Notes: generated from the letters alone by a model not told the origin. Shown: positions 37,354-45,993, numbered from the stretch's first letter. The stretch: 64,000 nt of DNA from Ulvibacterium sp965248315 (GCF_965248315.1 NZ_CBDFIX010000002.1:682001-746000), one strand, 5' to 3'. Translations and numbers: made by a program.

Positions 37354-39789
37354 TTATTCCGTACGTAAACTTTTTATAGGGTTTACTACGGCCGCTTTAA
37401 TACTTTGGTAGCTAACCGTTACTATGGCAATCCCCACGGCCAATGAGGCTGCAAAGGCCAATATCCACCAACTGACTTCAATGCGATAGGAAAAATCCTG
37501 AAGCCATTGATCCATGGCATACCACCCTATCGGCAACGAAATGAGTATGCCTACTCCAACCAACTTTATGAAGTCCACGGTGAGTCGATATGAAATTTGG
37601 CCCACACTGGCACCCAGTACCTTTCTGACTCCGATTTCCTTGGTTCTTTTTTCAGCATTAAAGGCAGCCAATCCAAATAATCCAAGACACGCAATTAAAA
37701 TGGACAGGGTAGTAAATATGATAAAAATGCGGCCCAGGCGTTGTTCGGATTTATAGGTGTCATTAAATGAATCTTCCATAAAGTAATAATCAAAGGGTTG
37801 GCCGGGCGCAACTTTGTTCCAAATCCCCTCTATACTTGCTATTGCATTTGAAAAATTGTCGGTTTCCAACTTTACGGCCATTGAACTCGCCCAACCGCTC
37901 AAATGAAGACTCAAGGCTTCTATTTCTTCCCTAAAGGGGGAAAAGTGAAAGTTCTTTACCACTCCAATAATTGTGAAATACTTAGGTCTTTCCGCACCTA
38001 AATCCTGTGTAAAACGCATGCCTATGGCATCTTCCGGGGAACCCCCGATGGTAGCGACTGCGGATTCATTGATTATTATACTTGTTGAATCACTTTTGAA
38101 CGCCCGATCAAAATCCCTTCCTGCGATAATCTCAAAATCCATGGTCGATACATAATCATGGTCAACTTCCCATGTTTGCATGCTTACGGCATTTTCTTGA
38201 TTGGTGGCCCCTTCCTCAGGAGCAAAAACACTATCCGACCTGCCGGAAGGTGTTGGAAAAAAACTGCTCAGAGTTGCATTATTGACGAAACCTAGTTTTT
38301 TCACCTCTTCCTTAAAAGAAGCCACTTGATTTCCAGCAGTAAAAACATCGTTAACTATCAGCACTTGGTCTTTGGAAAAACCAAGGTCCTTATTCTGTAT
38401 GTACTGCAATTGCTGATAAACGACCAAGGTGCCGATTATCAAAAAAACGGAAATCGCAAATTGAAATATTACCAGCCCGTTTCGTATGCCCCCTCCCCCC
38501 AAACTATTGCCTGCGGTGCCTTTTAGCACTTTCACCGGAACAAATTTTGAGATGAAAAAGGCCGGATAGCTTCCGGAAAACAGTGCCAGGACAAATCCCG
38601 AAACCAACAAAATCAACCAAAAGAAAGGATTGGCAAAGGGCATGGAAATATCCTTATCCGCCAAAATATTAAAATAGGGCAAAACCAGGATGGCCAGAAC
38701 AAAAGCTACCAAAAGTGAACCGAAAGAAACCAGACCGGACTCAATCAAAAACTGACGGATCAGCGCTCTCCGATTAGACCCAAGCGTTTTTCGTATACCA
38801 ACTTCCTTGGCCCTCCTTAAAGAATGGGCCGTACTTAAATTCATGAAATTTACGCTGGCCAAAACGATTAGAAATATCGCGATAAAAGAAAGTATGTATA
38901 TGCTCTTAATATTGTTGTTGCCGCTTATTTCGGCCACCCTATCGGACTTCAAATGTATATCGGTCAACGGAATGGTACTATAGATCAAGTGGTTTCCCGC
39001 AGCCTTGAACTGTTCCTCGGTAATGCCCGGCATAAATTGTTGTACCCCGGGAATTACATATTTGCCCAAAAAGTCGCGTAACGGAGATTGCAAATTCTCG
39101 ACCTCAGCCGATGGAATCAACTTGATGAACGTTTGATAGTTGTTACTGCCCCAGTTCACCACACGGGAATCATCATAGCCGGCCATGGCCATAAAAATTG
39201 AGTGATCCCTGAGGAACGAGTTTTTAGGGAAATCGTCTATCACTCCGGTAACCGTATAGGTTTCCGTATTGTTCAAAAGTAGGTTTTGCCCTAAGGCATC
39301 TTGGATACCGAAATGCTTTTCGGCGGCCGATTTGGTCAATACCAGGGTATTGGGAGACTTTAGGGCAGTTTTTACGTCACCCACCAAAAGAGCTACATCG
39401 AACATTTCAAAAAAGGTGGAGTCCACAAAAGTGGATTGCAATTCCTTAACATTGACTTCGGTACCTGATTTTCTAATCAGCATGCTCCCCCTTGTACGAA
39501 ATCGCGTGGCAAGCTCCACTTCGGAAAAATCATTGTCCATGGCCTCCGCCATCGGGGCCGGGGTAACGGCAAATTTGCGGTCCTCCCCTCCAAACTTGAT
39601 ATCCGCATTGACCCGATGTATACGATCCGCATCGGGGAACATGGTATCGTAGCTCAATTCATCATGGATATAGAGGGCGATTAGGAGTCCGCCTGCCATG
39701 CCAATGGCCAGTCCAAATGTATTTAGAAAGGTAAAAAAAGGTTGCTTCTTAAGGCTCCTCCAAGCGATTTTTAGATAGTTTTTAAGCAT
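37354..39789 (-). CDS. FtsX/MacB-type ABC permease P2
   Basis: An 811-residue permease starting MLKNYLKIAWRSLKKQPFFTFL. TM1 ~20-42 is followed by ADRIHRVNADIKFGGEDR, and the first periplasmic domain carries APMAEAMDNDFSEVE. Coupling helices: RAKEVGIRKTLGSNRRAL (~323-337) and RTKEIGVRKVLGASVGQI (~713-727), the latter preceded by NAEK rather than AEQ. After TM4 the usual LAGSYPALYLS is FSGSYPAFFIS. C-terminus VNPIKSLRTE. Intact. Confidence 0.93.
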   Translation of the reverse strand: MLKNYLKIAWRSLKKQPFFTFLNTFGLAIGMAGGLLIALYIHDELSYDTMFPDADRIHRVNADIKFGGEDRKFAVTPAPMAEAMDNDFSEVELATRFRTRGSMLIRKSGTEVNVKELQSTFVDSTFFEMFDVALLVGDVKTALKSPNTLVLTKSAAEKHFGIQDALGQNLLLNNTETYTVTGVIDDFPKNSFLRDHSIFMAMAGYDDSRVVNWGSNNYQTFIKLIPSAEVENLQSPLRDFLGKYVIPGVQQFMPGITEEQFKAAGNHLIYSTIPLTDIHLKSDRVAEISGNNNIKSIYILSFIAIFLIVLASVNFMNLSTAHSLRRAKEVGIRKTLGSNRRALIRQFLIESGLVSFGSLLVAFVLAILVLPYFNILADKDISMPFANPFFWLILLVSGFVLALFSGSYPAFFISKFVPVKVLKGTAGNSLGGGGIRNGLVIFQFAISVFLIIGTLVVYQQLQYIQNKDLGFSKDQVLIVNDVFTAGNQVASFKEEVKKLGFVNNATLSSFFPTPSGRSDSVFAPEEGATNQENAVSMQTWEVDHDYVSTMDFEIIAGRDFDRAFKSDSTSIIINESAVATIGGSPEDAIGMRFTQDLGAERPKYFTIIGVVKNFHFSPFREEIEALSLHLSGWASSMAVKLETDNFSNAIASIEGIWNKVAPGQPFDYYFMEDSFNDTYKSEQRLGRIFIIFTTLSILIACLGLFGLAAFNAEKRTKEIGVRKVLGASVGQISYRLTVDFIKLVGVGILISLPIGWYAMDQWLQDFSYRIEVSWWILAFAASLAVGIAIVTVSYQSIKAAVVNPIKSLRTE

Positions 39790-39830
39790 GATGTATATTG
39801 ATTGATGACAAATTCTTTTCTTTTAACTTA

Positions 39831-39845
39831 AGACTTGTTAGGTCT
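39831..39845. repeat. GACCTGT-type intergenic palindrome, copy 3 (degenerate)
   Basis: AGACTTGTTAGGTCT in the P1-P2 spacer resembles the palindromes at 20151 and 25064 but with mismatches in the arms. It is only 14 bp from another repeat type (39860-39882). Confidence 0.4.
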
Positions 39846-39859
39846 CATTTCTTTGACTA

Positions 39860-39882
39860 CCCTTCGACTGCGCCCAGGGTGA
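39860..39882. repeat. CCCTTCGACTGCGC-type intergenic repeat (simple copy)
   Basis: CCCTTCGACTGCGCCCAGGG followed by TGACA; it is the uninterrupted form of the element that is split at 5925-5980. It lies in the 103 bp spacer between P1 and P2. Confidence 0.6.
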
Positions 39883-39892
39883 CAAAAGGGGT

Positions 39893-42301
39893 TTATTCCA
39901 TACGCAGGCTTTTTACTGGATTGGAAAGCGCCGTTCTTATACTTTGATAGGTTATTGTTATCAGTGCAATTAAAATGGCTATACATCCTGCCATGAAAAA
40001 TATGGTCCAGCTTAAATCTATATGGTAGGCAAAATCTTCCAACCACCTACTCATAATAGACCCTCCTATTGGAACCGCTATGGTAATGGCAACTAAAACG
40101 AGGCCAAGAAATTCTTTTGATATCAGAGCAGTTACGCTCGTCACGGAGGCGCCCAAAACCTTTCTGATCCCTATTTCTTTCTTACGTCGCTCCGCGATAA
40201 ATGTGGTTAGGCTAAATAGGCCAAGACACGCTATTCCAATAGCCAGTAGGGCAAATGCATTGAACAGTTTTCCAGCACCTTCGATCTCTTTGTGCATTGC
40301 TACAAAACTCTCATCCAAAAAATCATAGCGAAATTGAGATGTAGGGTTCATAGCATCCCATACTTTTTTTATTGAAGATAGTGTTCCCTCTAGGTTGCTA
40401 TCCCCCGTTTTGACCGAAATCATAGAATTGGATTGGCCTAGAATCAACGCCGATGAGGAGATTTGATGTTTTAAGGATTCAAAGTGAAAATCCTCAAACA
40501 CGCCAACAACTTTCCAAGATTTTTCCTTATTCGTAATCCTAGCGCCGATGACATCGTCTACGCCCAACTTCTCTGAAAACGTTTTGCTAACAAGTATTGC
40601 CGTTGAATCCGAAACAAATTTCTCATCGAAATTTCGTCCCTGGACCATTGTAATTCCCAAGGTTGGGATGTAATCGTAATCGACCCCCCATATTTGTGAA
40701 TTTATACCCTGTTCAATACTTTGTCTGCCTTGTTTCCAAAAGGAATCCGAATAACGCATTGCTCCTTCCACGGGCAAATAATCACTTATGGAAGCATTGT
40801 CCACATCATTTAATTGCAAAATCTGTTCTTTAAAAGTGGAGATTTTTGGGCCAAGACCATCTGTTCCCTTTATGACTAGTACCTGTTCCTTATCAAATCC
40901 CAAATCTTTATCGGAAACATATTTCATTTGCTGGTAAACCACTAGGGTACAAATAATCAGAACTATGGAAATCACAAATTGAAACACTACAAGGGAGTTC
41001 CTAAAGGAAGCGTTTCCTTTTACACCGGAAGAATTTGATTTTCCGTTTGAACCTATTTTTAGTTTTGACAAATACAAAGACGGATACAAGCCGGTAATAA
41101 GGCCAAGAAAAATTGCACTCGCTACCAGAATAGAGGTTCCCCCAATGGTCCAATCCGGAAATTCCAATGATTTTGTCGTAATCCCGTTGACAAAGGGTAG
41201 GAGGGCATAGGCCAAGAAAACCCCTATTATCAATGACAGTATGCTAAACAATACCGATTCTACCAAGAATTGGGAAACCACTTGTTTTTTACTTGCTCCA
41301 ATTACTTTTCTCAACCCGATTTCCTTGGACCTTAGGGTATAGCGGGCGGTAGATAGGTTAATAAAATTTACGCATGCAATACCAATTATTAATAGGCCGG
41401 AAAAAGCAAACAGCCATAACAATTGCCTATTGCCATGGGGTAGATTGTCCCTAACTTCCTCAGAACCCAGATAAATTTTCTCTATAGGCTGTAGTTCATG
41501 CTTTAGGTTATTTGCGATGTCCTGAGGATTGGAGAAATCCCGCTCTATCCAACTTGGCAGAAAATACTTTGTGGTTACATTGGATAGTTTGTCGTTAAAC
41601 TCGGTAACATTGGCCTTGGGATTTAATTTTAAGTAAACATCGTACATGTTGGCTCCCCAATACTCTTGTTCGCCAGGCCAAAACTCTACTCCGGCCAAAG
41701 AAACCAAAAAGTCAACATCAAGATGGGAATTGGTGGGGAAGTCCTTAAATACACCGGCTATATGATAAAGAGTTTCTTCACTGTTGTTTAGGATAAGCCT
41801 TTGTCCTATAGGATTTATATTTGAAAAGTATTTTTGGGCCTTACTTTGAGATATTAAAATGGTATTGGGTTCCCCCATTGAATTTTCATATTCACCACTT
41901 ACCAAGGGGATATCCAATATTTTCAAAAGATCCAAATCCACATAGGCAAATCCTTCTTCAAAATAATTTTCTTGCTGATGGCCTGGTCTTATTTGGTTGA
42001 ACCAACTTATTGGCATAAACCTTCCCGCTTTTTCCACTTCGGGAAAGTCGTTCACCAATACCTTGGAAAAAGGTGCTGGATAATCGACCCCATAAAAACC
42101 TTCCTCCAAGTATTTTGTGGTAACCCGATAGATTCTATCCTTATCAGGATAAAAATTATCATAACTGAGCTCATGTTTCAGATATATAGCAAGCAAAAAG
42201 AAAGCTGATATACCTGTGGCCAGACCAACAATTTTGATGAGGGACAACCCTTTATGCTTCCAGATATGCCTCAACGAAATTTTCAGATAGTTTTTAAACA
42301 T
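39893..42301 (-). CDS. FtsX/MacB-type ABC permease P1 (first of the array)
   Basis: An 802-residue permease starting MFKNYLKISLRHIWKHKGLSLI. TM1 ~21-42, then KDRIYRV at 54-60. A GVEFWPGEQEYW segment links it to P6. Coupling helices: RSKEIGLRKVIGASKKQV (~320-334) and RKKEIGIRKVLGASVTSV (~704-718). C-terminus LSNPVKSLRME. It is the permease nearest to the ATPase gene, 104 bp away, with an 8-bp-arm inverted repeat ending 16 bp before its ATG. Being first, it is the best candidate for the ancestral partner of the ATPase; this is positional inference only. Confidence 0.93.
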   Translation of the reverse strand: MFKNYLKISLRHIWKHKGLSLIKIVGLATGISAFFLLAIYLKHELSYDNFYPDKDRIYRVTTKYLEEGFYGVDYPAPFSKVLVNDFPEVEKAGRFMPISWFNQIRPGHQQENYFEEGFAYVDLDLLKILDIPLVSGEYENSMGEPNTILISQSKAQKYFSNINPIGQRLILNNSEETLYHIAGVFKDFPTNSHLDVDFLVSLAGVEFWPGEQEYWGANMYDVYLKLNPKANVTEFNDKLSNVTTKYFLPSWIERDFSNPQDIANNLKHELQPIEKIYLGSEEVRDNLPHGNRQLLWLFAFSGLLIIGIACVNFINLSTARYTLRSKEIGLRKVIGASKKQVVSQFLVESVLFSILSLIIGVFLAYALLPFVNGITTKSLEFPDWTIGGTSILVASAIFLGLITGLYPSLYLSKLKIGSNGKSNSSGVKGNASFRNSLVVFQFVISIVLIICTLVVYQQMKYVSDKDLGFDKEQVLVIKGTDGLGPKISTFKEQILQLNDVDNASISDYLPVEGAMRYSDSFWKQGRQSIEQGINSQIWGVDYDYIPTLGITMVQGRNFDEKFVSDSTAILVSKTFSEKLGVDDVIGARITNKEKSWKVVGVFEDFHFESLKHQISSSALILGQSNSMISVKTGDSNLEGTLSSIKKVWDAMNPTSQFRYDFLDESFVAMHKEIEGAGKLFNAFALLAIGIACLGLFSLTTFIAERRKKEIGIRKVLGASVTSVTALISKEFLGLVLVAITIAVPIGGSIMSRWLEDFAYHIDLSWTIFFMAGCIAILIALITITYQSIRTALSNPVKSLRME

Positions 42302-42317
42302 GGCCCTCTAGCCTTTT

Positions 42318-42352
42318 GATACTGACCTTACATATTGGTTCTTTTCAGTATC
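42318..42352 (-). promoter_or_regulatory. Inverted repeat between ATPase and first permease (possible RNA hairpin)
   Basis: On the transcript GATACTGA, 19 bases, then TCAGTATC form a perfect 8 bp stem. It is followed by AAAAGG and, 16 bases after the stem, the ATG of P1. There is no U-run, so it is not a classical terminator. It could slow read-through, protect an RNA end or affect P1 translation, and so set the ratio of ATPase to permeases. Only the repeat itself is seen; the function is inference. Confidence 0.4.
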
Positions 42353-42405
42353 CGTTGATTGATGAATAAACTCCTTAATCCGCGGCTATTAGGCCCCGGA
42401 CAAGT

Positions 42406-43104
42406 CTAGACCGTGGCGCCAATAGCCCTATTCTGGCTTTCCGTAACGATCTGTCCGTCGAAAAGGTTCACAATGCGATGTGCAAAATGCGAATCGTGAT
42501 CAGAGTGTGTTACCATAACTATGGTAGTACCCTCTTGGTTGAGTTCCGTTAACAGGTTCATAACCTCCAGTCCATTTTTGGAATCGAGATTACCTGTTGG
42601 CTCATCCGCCAATATTAATTTAGGATTGGTTACCACGGCGCGGGCAATGGCCACACGCTGTTGCTGCCCTCCGGATAATTGATGTGGAAAATGTTTCTCG
42701 CGGTGTGCGATCTTCATCCGCTCTAGTACCTTCATTACCTTTTCCCTGCGTTCACTTTTGCCCATTTTAAGATAAATCAACGGAAGCTCTACATTTTCAA
42801 AGACCGTGAGCTCATCGATAAGGTTGAAGCTTTGAAAAACAAAACCCAGGTTTCCTTTTCGCAATTGGGTTCGTTGGCTTTCCCGGAGTCCGGCCACCTC
42901 ATGGCCGGCAAATTGGTAACTACCTTCAGTAGGATTGTCCAGCATCCCTACAATGTTCAACAGGGTGGATTTCCCACACCCGGAAGGACCCATTACGGCT
43001 ACAAATTCACCTTCTTCCACCTTTAGGTTTACTTTGTTCAAAGCCAGGGTCTCCACTTCCTCGGTTCTAAAACTCTTCTTTAATTCTTTAATCTGTATCA
43101 TCAT
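42406..43104 (-). CDS. ABC transporter ATPase (MacB/LolD class)
   Basis: A 232-residue ATPase, the only one in the window. It has Walker A GPSGCGKST (39-47), Q-loop Gln91 in VFQSF, signature LSGGQQQR (143-150), Walker B LILADEPT (163-170) and switch His200 in VTHSD. The length and LSGGQQQRVAIARA context are those of stand-alone subunits that drive FtsX/MacB/LolCE-type permeases. An AGGAAA sequence lies just before two adjacent ATGs (43104, 43101), so the second could be the true start. The gene is 104 bp before P1 and 153 bp after the adaptor gene. It is expected to dimerise and energise the adjacent permeases, moving substrate from the periplasmic side through adaptor and outer-membrane factor. 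Whether it serves all 15-16 copies is unproven. Confidence 0.95.
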   Translation of the reverse strand: MMIQIKELKKSFRTEEVETLALNKVNLKVEEGEFVAVMGPSGCGKSTLLNIVGMLDNPTEGSYQFAGHEVAGLRESQRTQLRKGNLGFVFQSFNLIDELTVFENVELPLIYLKMGKSERREKVMKVLERMKIAHREKHFPHQLSGGQQQRVAIARAVVTNPKLILADEPTGNLDSKNGLEVMNLLTELNQEGTTIVMVTHSDHDSHFAHRIVNLFDGQIVTESQNRAIGATV

Positions 43105-43257
43105 TTCCTGATTGGGTTTTACGCGTTATAATTAAGGACTTCTATATTTTATTTTGGTGACAGTTTTTGGTTCTTTTTTTCTATATATGCCCGTTTACTT
43201 CCGTTCCTACCCCTGAACCTGTTCTATTTAAGGGTAGCTAAGGCTAGGCTCCGGGAG

Positions 43258-44508
43258 CTATTTCAACACAATCCGTTCCGCTTCCCCAAAGCTGTCGTAA
43301 TTACTGGTGATTACATTTTCGCCATCCTGTAATCCTTCAAGCACCTCATAGAATCTTGAATTTTGTTTTCCAATTCGGATATTACGTCTTATAGCTTCAT
43401 CGCCACCGTTACCGACGACAAAAATCCACTGACCTCCCGTGCTTTGGAAAAAACTTCCCTTGGGCAATAACAGGGCATCCGAGGATTCCCCCAATTGCAG
43501 TTTGATATTATAGCTCTGCCCGGTCCGTATGGTTTCCGGTTTTTCTTCTGTAAAGACCAAATCCACTTTAAATTTTCCATTCCGTACTTCAGGATAGACC
43601 TTACGCAAACGCAACGGGTATTCCTTGCCGGCCCGCTCCAAAATAGCGGTCAAATCGCGTTGTACCCGATCTATATAATGCTCATCTATGTCTGCCTCTA
43701 TCTTAAAATCGGTAAGCACATTGATCTGCCCGATACGCTGTCCCTGGGAAATGTTCTGGCCAATCTCAGCATCCAAAAAGCCCAATTGGCCATCTGCCGG
43801 TGCCCTCACATTTAAATGATCCAAGCGCTGATAGACCATGCCCAAGGTTTTCTGCATACGGTTTAAATCGGCTTCCAAGACCGGCAAGGAATTATTTCTC
43901 AATTCATCATCGTTCTCCGTTTGCACCTTTACTATCTCATACTGTTTTTGCGACAGTTCATAGTTCTCCTTGGAAACCAAATAGTCTTCTTGCGAGATAA
44001 GTTCCTCTTCATAAAGGGACTTATTCTGTTCATAGTTCCGTTTTGTCCGAGTCAGGTCGTTTTGGGCGGTGGCTAAATTTCTTCGTCCTTCTACCTGGCG
44101 TGAATCAAAAGTCAACTTCGTAGAACGCAAATCGTTCTGTTTCAATGCCAAACCACTTTCACTCTGTAATATCTGCTCATAAAGATTTATATTATCCAAT
44201 TTCAGAATGATATCGCCTTTTTTGACCATGGCTCCTTCTTCAATTAACTTTTCCTCTACACGGCCACCTTCGTAGGCATCCATATAGATGGTAGCAATAG
44301 GTGCCACAAAACCATTGATGGTGATATAATCGTCAAACTTTCCTTGGGTGACCTCCGCTATGGAAAGTTTGTCCTTTTCTGTCCGAAAGGTGGAAACGGA
44401 ACTGGCGAACAGTAGTTGATATGCCGTAAAAAGTAACAATACCCCTAGGGCAATATAGCCGTAGTGTTTTGGTCGTAGTCCTTTTTTCTTTTCAAGTTGA
44501 ATATCCAT
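43258..44508 (-). CDS. HlyD/MacA-type periplasmic adaptor protein
   Basis: A 416-residue membrane fusion protein. Short cytoplasmic start, TM ~14-36 (YGYIALGVLLLFTAYQLLF), lipoyl/barrel half ~65-105 (VEEKLIEEGAMVKKGDIILKL), long alpha-hairpin coiled coil ~105-215, second lipoyl half ~215-245 (VRAPADGQLGFLDAEIGQNISQGQRIG), then a beta-barrel region ~250-340 and a membrane-proximal domain. It bridges the inner-membrane permease and the TolC-type channel. It starts 14 bp after the TolC gene, which supports a tripartite export machine. No lipobox is present, so anchoring is by the N-terminal helix. The call is firm. Confidence 0.95.
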   Translation of the reverse strand: MDIQLEKKKGLRPKHYGYIALGVLLLFTAYQLLFASSVSTFRTEKDKLSIAEVTQGKFDDYITINGFVAPIATIYMDAYEGGRVEEKLIEEGAMVKKGDIILKLDNINLYEQILQSESGLALKQNDLRSTKLTFDSRQVEGRRNLATAQNDLTRTKRNYEQNKSLYEEELISQEDYLVSKENYELSQKQYEIVKVQTENDDELRNNSLPVLEADLNRMQKTLGMVYQRLDHLNVRAPADGQLGFLDAEIGQNISQGQRIGQINVLTDFKIEADIDEHYIDRVQRDLTAILERAGKEYPLRLRKVYPEVRNGKFKVDLVFTEEKPETIRTGQSYNIKLQLGESSDALLLPKGSFFQSTGGQWIFVVGNGGDEAIRRNIRIGKQNSRFYEVLEGLQDGENVITSNYDSFGEAERIVLK

Positions 44509-44522
44509 AAATCGTATTTCCT

Positions 44523-45869
44523 TTAGTTAATGTCAAATACCGGTAGGCCCCTATAAAAATCCAATGTGCTCTTATTGACTTCCAAACGGAGCCTAACCTG
44601 TAAGTTTGTATTTTGGGCGCTGGCAAACAAATTTTTTGCGGTAAACAGTTCCAGCGCATTGATCAATCCTTTTTCGTATCGTTTTTGTGCAATGGTAAAG
44701 GCCAGGTTCTGGGCCTCTACGTTTTGACCACTTTGCTCATATTCTACCTGAAGGGCCTTGTATTCCTGAACCAATTGCTGAATGGTCTGAAAGAGCACTT
44801 GTTTTTGAACATCCAAATTGTTCTCTGCCCTAAGCCGTTCGATTTTATTTTGCTTTACCCTAGATCGGTTGGACCATCTATTGCTAATGGGTATGTTAAG
44901 GCCTACCCCGACAAATTGAAAGGTATTATCACGGAATTGATCACGAAAGGGAATGGTACTTCCCAAAGAATCCGTGGTGGTCTCAAAATATCCGGTACCT
45001 ACACCCCAAAACAAGTTCAACGAAGGAGATAACGCTCCTCTGGCCACCGCCACTTGTTTTTTCGCGGCCTTTGCCCGCAGTTCCTGTGCCTTGATCAAGG
45101 GTAAAAAGCTTTGGGCCTCCGCAAAGATGGAATCAGATTGGATTTGTACCGATCCATCAGGGCTCTCTTTTTTTGCCATCACGGGTTGTATGGTGATATC
45201 GTCCGCATCTTCCAGGTTCATTTCCTGAATCAGTTGTAGCTTTGCGGTTACCAGCTGATTTTCACTTTGGGTAAGGTTCAATTTATCGGTCAATAAAAGG
45301 GATTCCGCTTCATACAGGTCGGCACCCGCCATAAGGCCCAATTCAATCTGTTTTTTTACCAAGTCCAAATTGGATTGGGACACGGCCACCTGCTCCTTGG
45401 AAATGGCGACCAATCCCTCAAAAAACTGAATATCATAAAAGGCCTGCATTACCCGGAATGCCAATAGATATTTTTGCTGCAAGGCTTCTTCCTGAGTGGC
45501 CTTATACAAAAATTTAGACGCCTTGATGGAGTTTAGCTTTTGGAAACCTTGGAACAAATCTATGGAAGCATCCAAATTGTAACTGTTAGAGAAAAATTCC
45601 GTAGTTACTACATCATTCGTAAACGGATCTGTACTACGCCCAAAGTTGATGACGTAATTTGTGCGTGCGCTTATATCCGGTAGCAGATTTCGAATGGATT
45701 GCCTATAGGTCTCCTTATTGGACTGGGCCGTATATTCAAAATCGTTGAGCGGTAAATTGTGCTCCAAGGCATAGGATACGCATTCATCCAGTGACCATTT
45801 TTGTTGGGCCGACAGATGTACGGAAATAAAACCTATGAGGAACATGATGATTTTTACTTTCAAATTCAT
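44523..45869 (-). CDS. TolC-family outer-membrane efflux protein
   Basis: A 448-residue protein with signal peptide ~1-22 (MNLKVKIIMFLIGFISVHLSAQ) and the two-repeat architecture of outer-membrane efflux proteins: WSLDECVSYALEHNLPL at the start, long helices, YVINFGRSTDPFTND in a first strand region, and the second-half counterpart with FVGVGLNIPISNRWS and a closing helix with AQKRYEKGLINALELFTAKN. It forms the trimeric exit duct for the adaptor and permeases encoded downstream. It is the first gene of the series, directly behind the sigma54-type promoter; the predicted leader is only about 15 bases. Confidence 0.95.
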   Translation of the reverse strand: MNLKVKIIMFLIGFISVHLSAQQKWSLDECVSYALEHNLPLNDFEYTAQSNKETYRQSIRNLLPDISARTNYVINFGRSTDPFTNDVVTTEFFSNSYNLDASIDLFQGFQKLNSIKASKFLYKATQEEALQQKYLLAFRVMQAFYDIQFFEGLVAISKEQVAVSQSNLDLVKKQIELGLMAGADLYEAESLLLTDKLNLTQSENQLVTAKLQLIQEMNLEDADDITIQPVMAKKESPDGSVQIQSDSIFAEAQSFLPLIKAQELRAKAAKKQVAVARGALSPSLNLFWGVGTGYFETTTDSLGSTIPFRDQFRDNTFQFVGVGLNIPISNRWSNRSRVKQNKIERLRAENNLDVQKQVLFQTIQQLVQEYKALQVEYEQSGQNVEAQNLAFTIAQKRYEKGLINALELFTAKNLFASAQNTNLQVRLRLEVNKSTLDFYRGLPVFDIN

Positions 45870-45895
45870 TTGGTATTCATTGTGCCAAAATGTAC

Positions 45896-45910
45896 GCTAT
45901 TGTTGTGCCA
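45896..45910 (-). promoter_or_regulatory. Sigma54 (-24/-12) promoter for the efflux operon
   Basis: On the minus strand the sequence TTGGCAC-AACAA-TAGC has the -24 element TGGCAC (45905-45910) and -12 element TAGC (45896-45899; consensus TTGC). The invariant GG and GC are separated by exactly 10 bases. A start near 45884 is predicted, about 15 bases before the TolC ATG. The divergent gene encodes a sigma54 activator, which makes the match meaningful. A second TGGCAC at 45882-45887 lacks a GC at the -12 position. Confidence 0.7.
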
Positions 45911-45993
45911 AATATTTATAGTGCTGAAATACAGTGTTTTACAATTTATTTTTATGTTGATTGGTATTTAGACTGTAAAAAAGTTATACAGAT

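Larger units (their letters stand above)
3422..45869 (-). other. Predicted single-strand efflux locus: TolC, adaptor, ATPase and at least 15 permeases
   Basis: Twenty genes lie head to tail on one strand with gaps of 2-153 bp: outer-membrane factor, adaptor, ATPase, P1-P11, hydrolase, P12, DUF2911-TPR protein, P13-P15. P16 continues the series beyond a broken PKD gene. A sigma54-type promoter precedes the first gene, and I see no convincing intrinsic terminator inside the series. The longest gaps are 153 bp (adaptor to ATPase), 104 bp (ATPase to P1), 103 bp (P1-P2), 104 bp (P13-P14) and 113 bp (P14-P15). Whether one transcript spans 42 kb is inference; internal promoters are possible at these wider gaps. 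Confidence 0.55.

Noticed and set aside
45873..45887. Second TGGCAC in front of the TolC gene
   Set aside because: The -12 position reads ATAC without the essential GC; it would also leave almost no leader.
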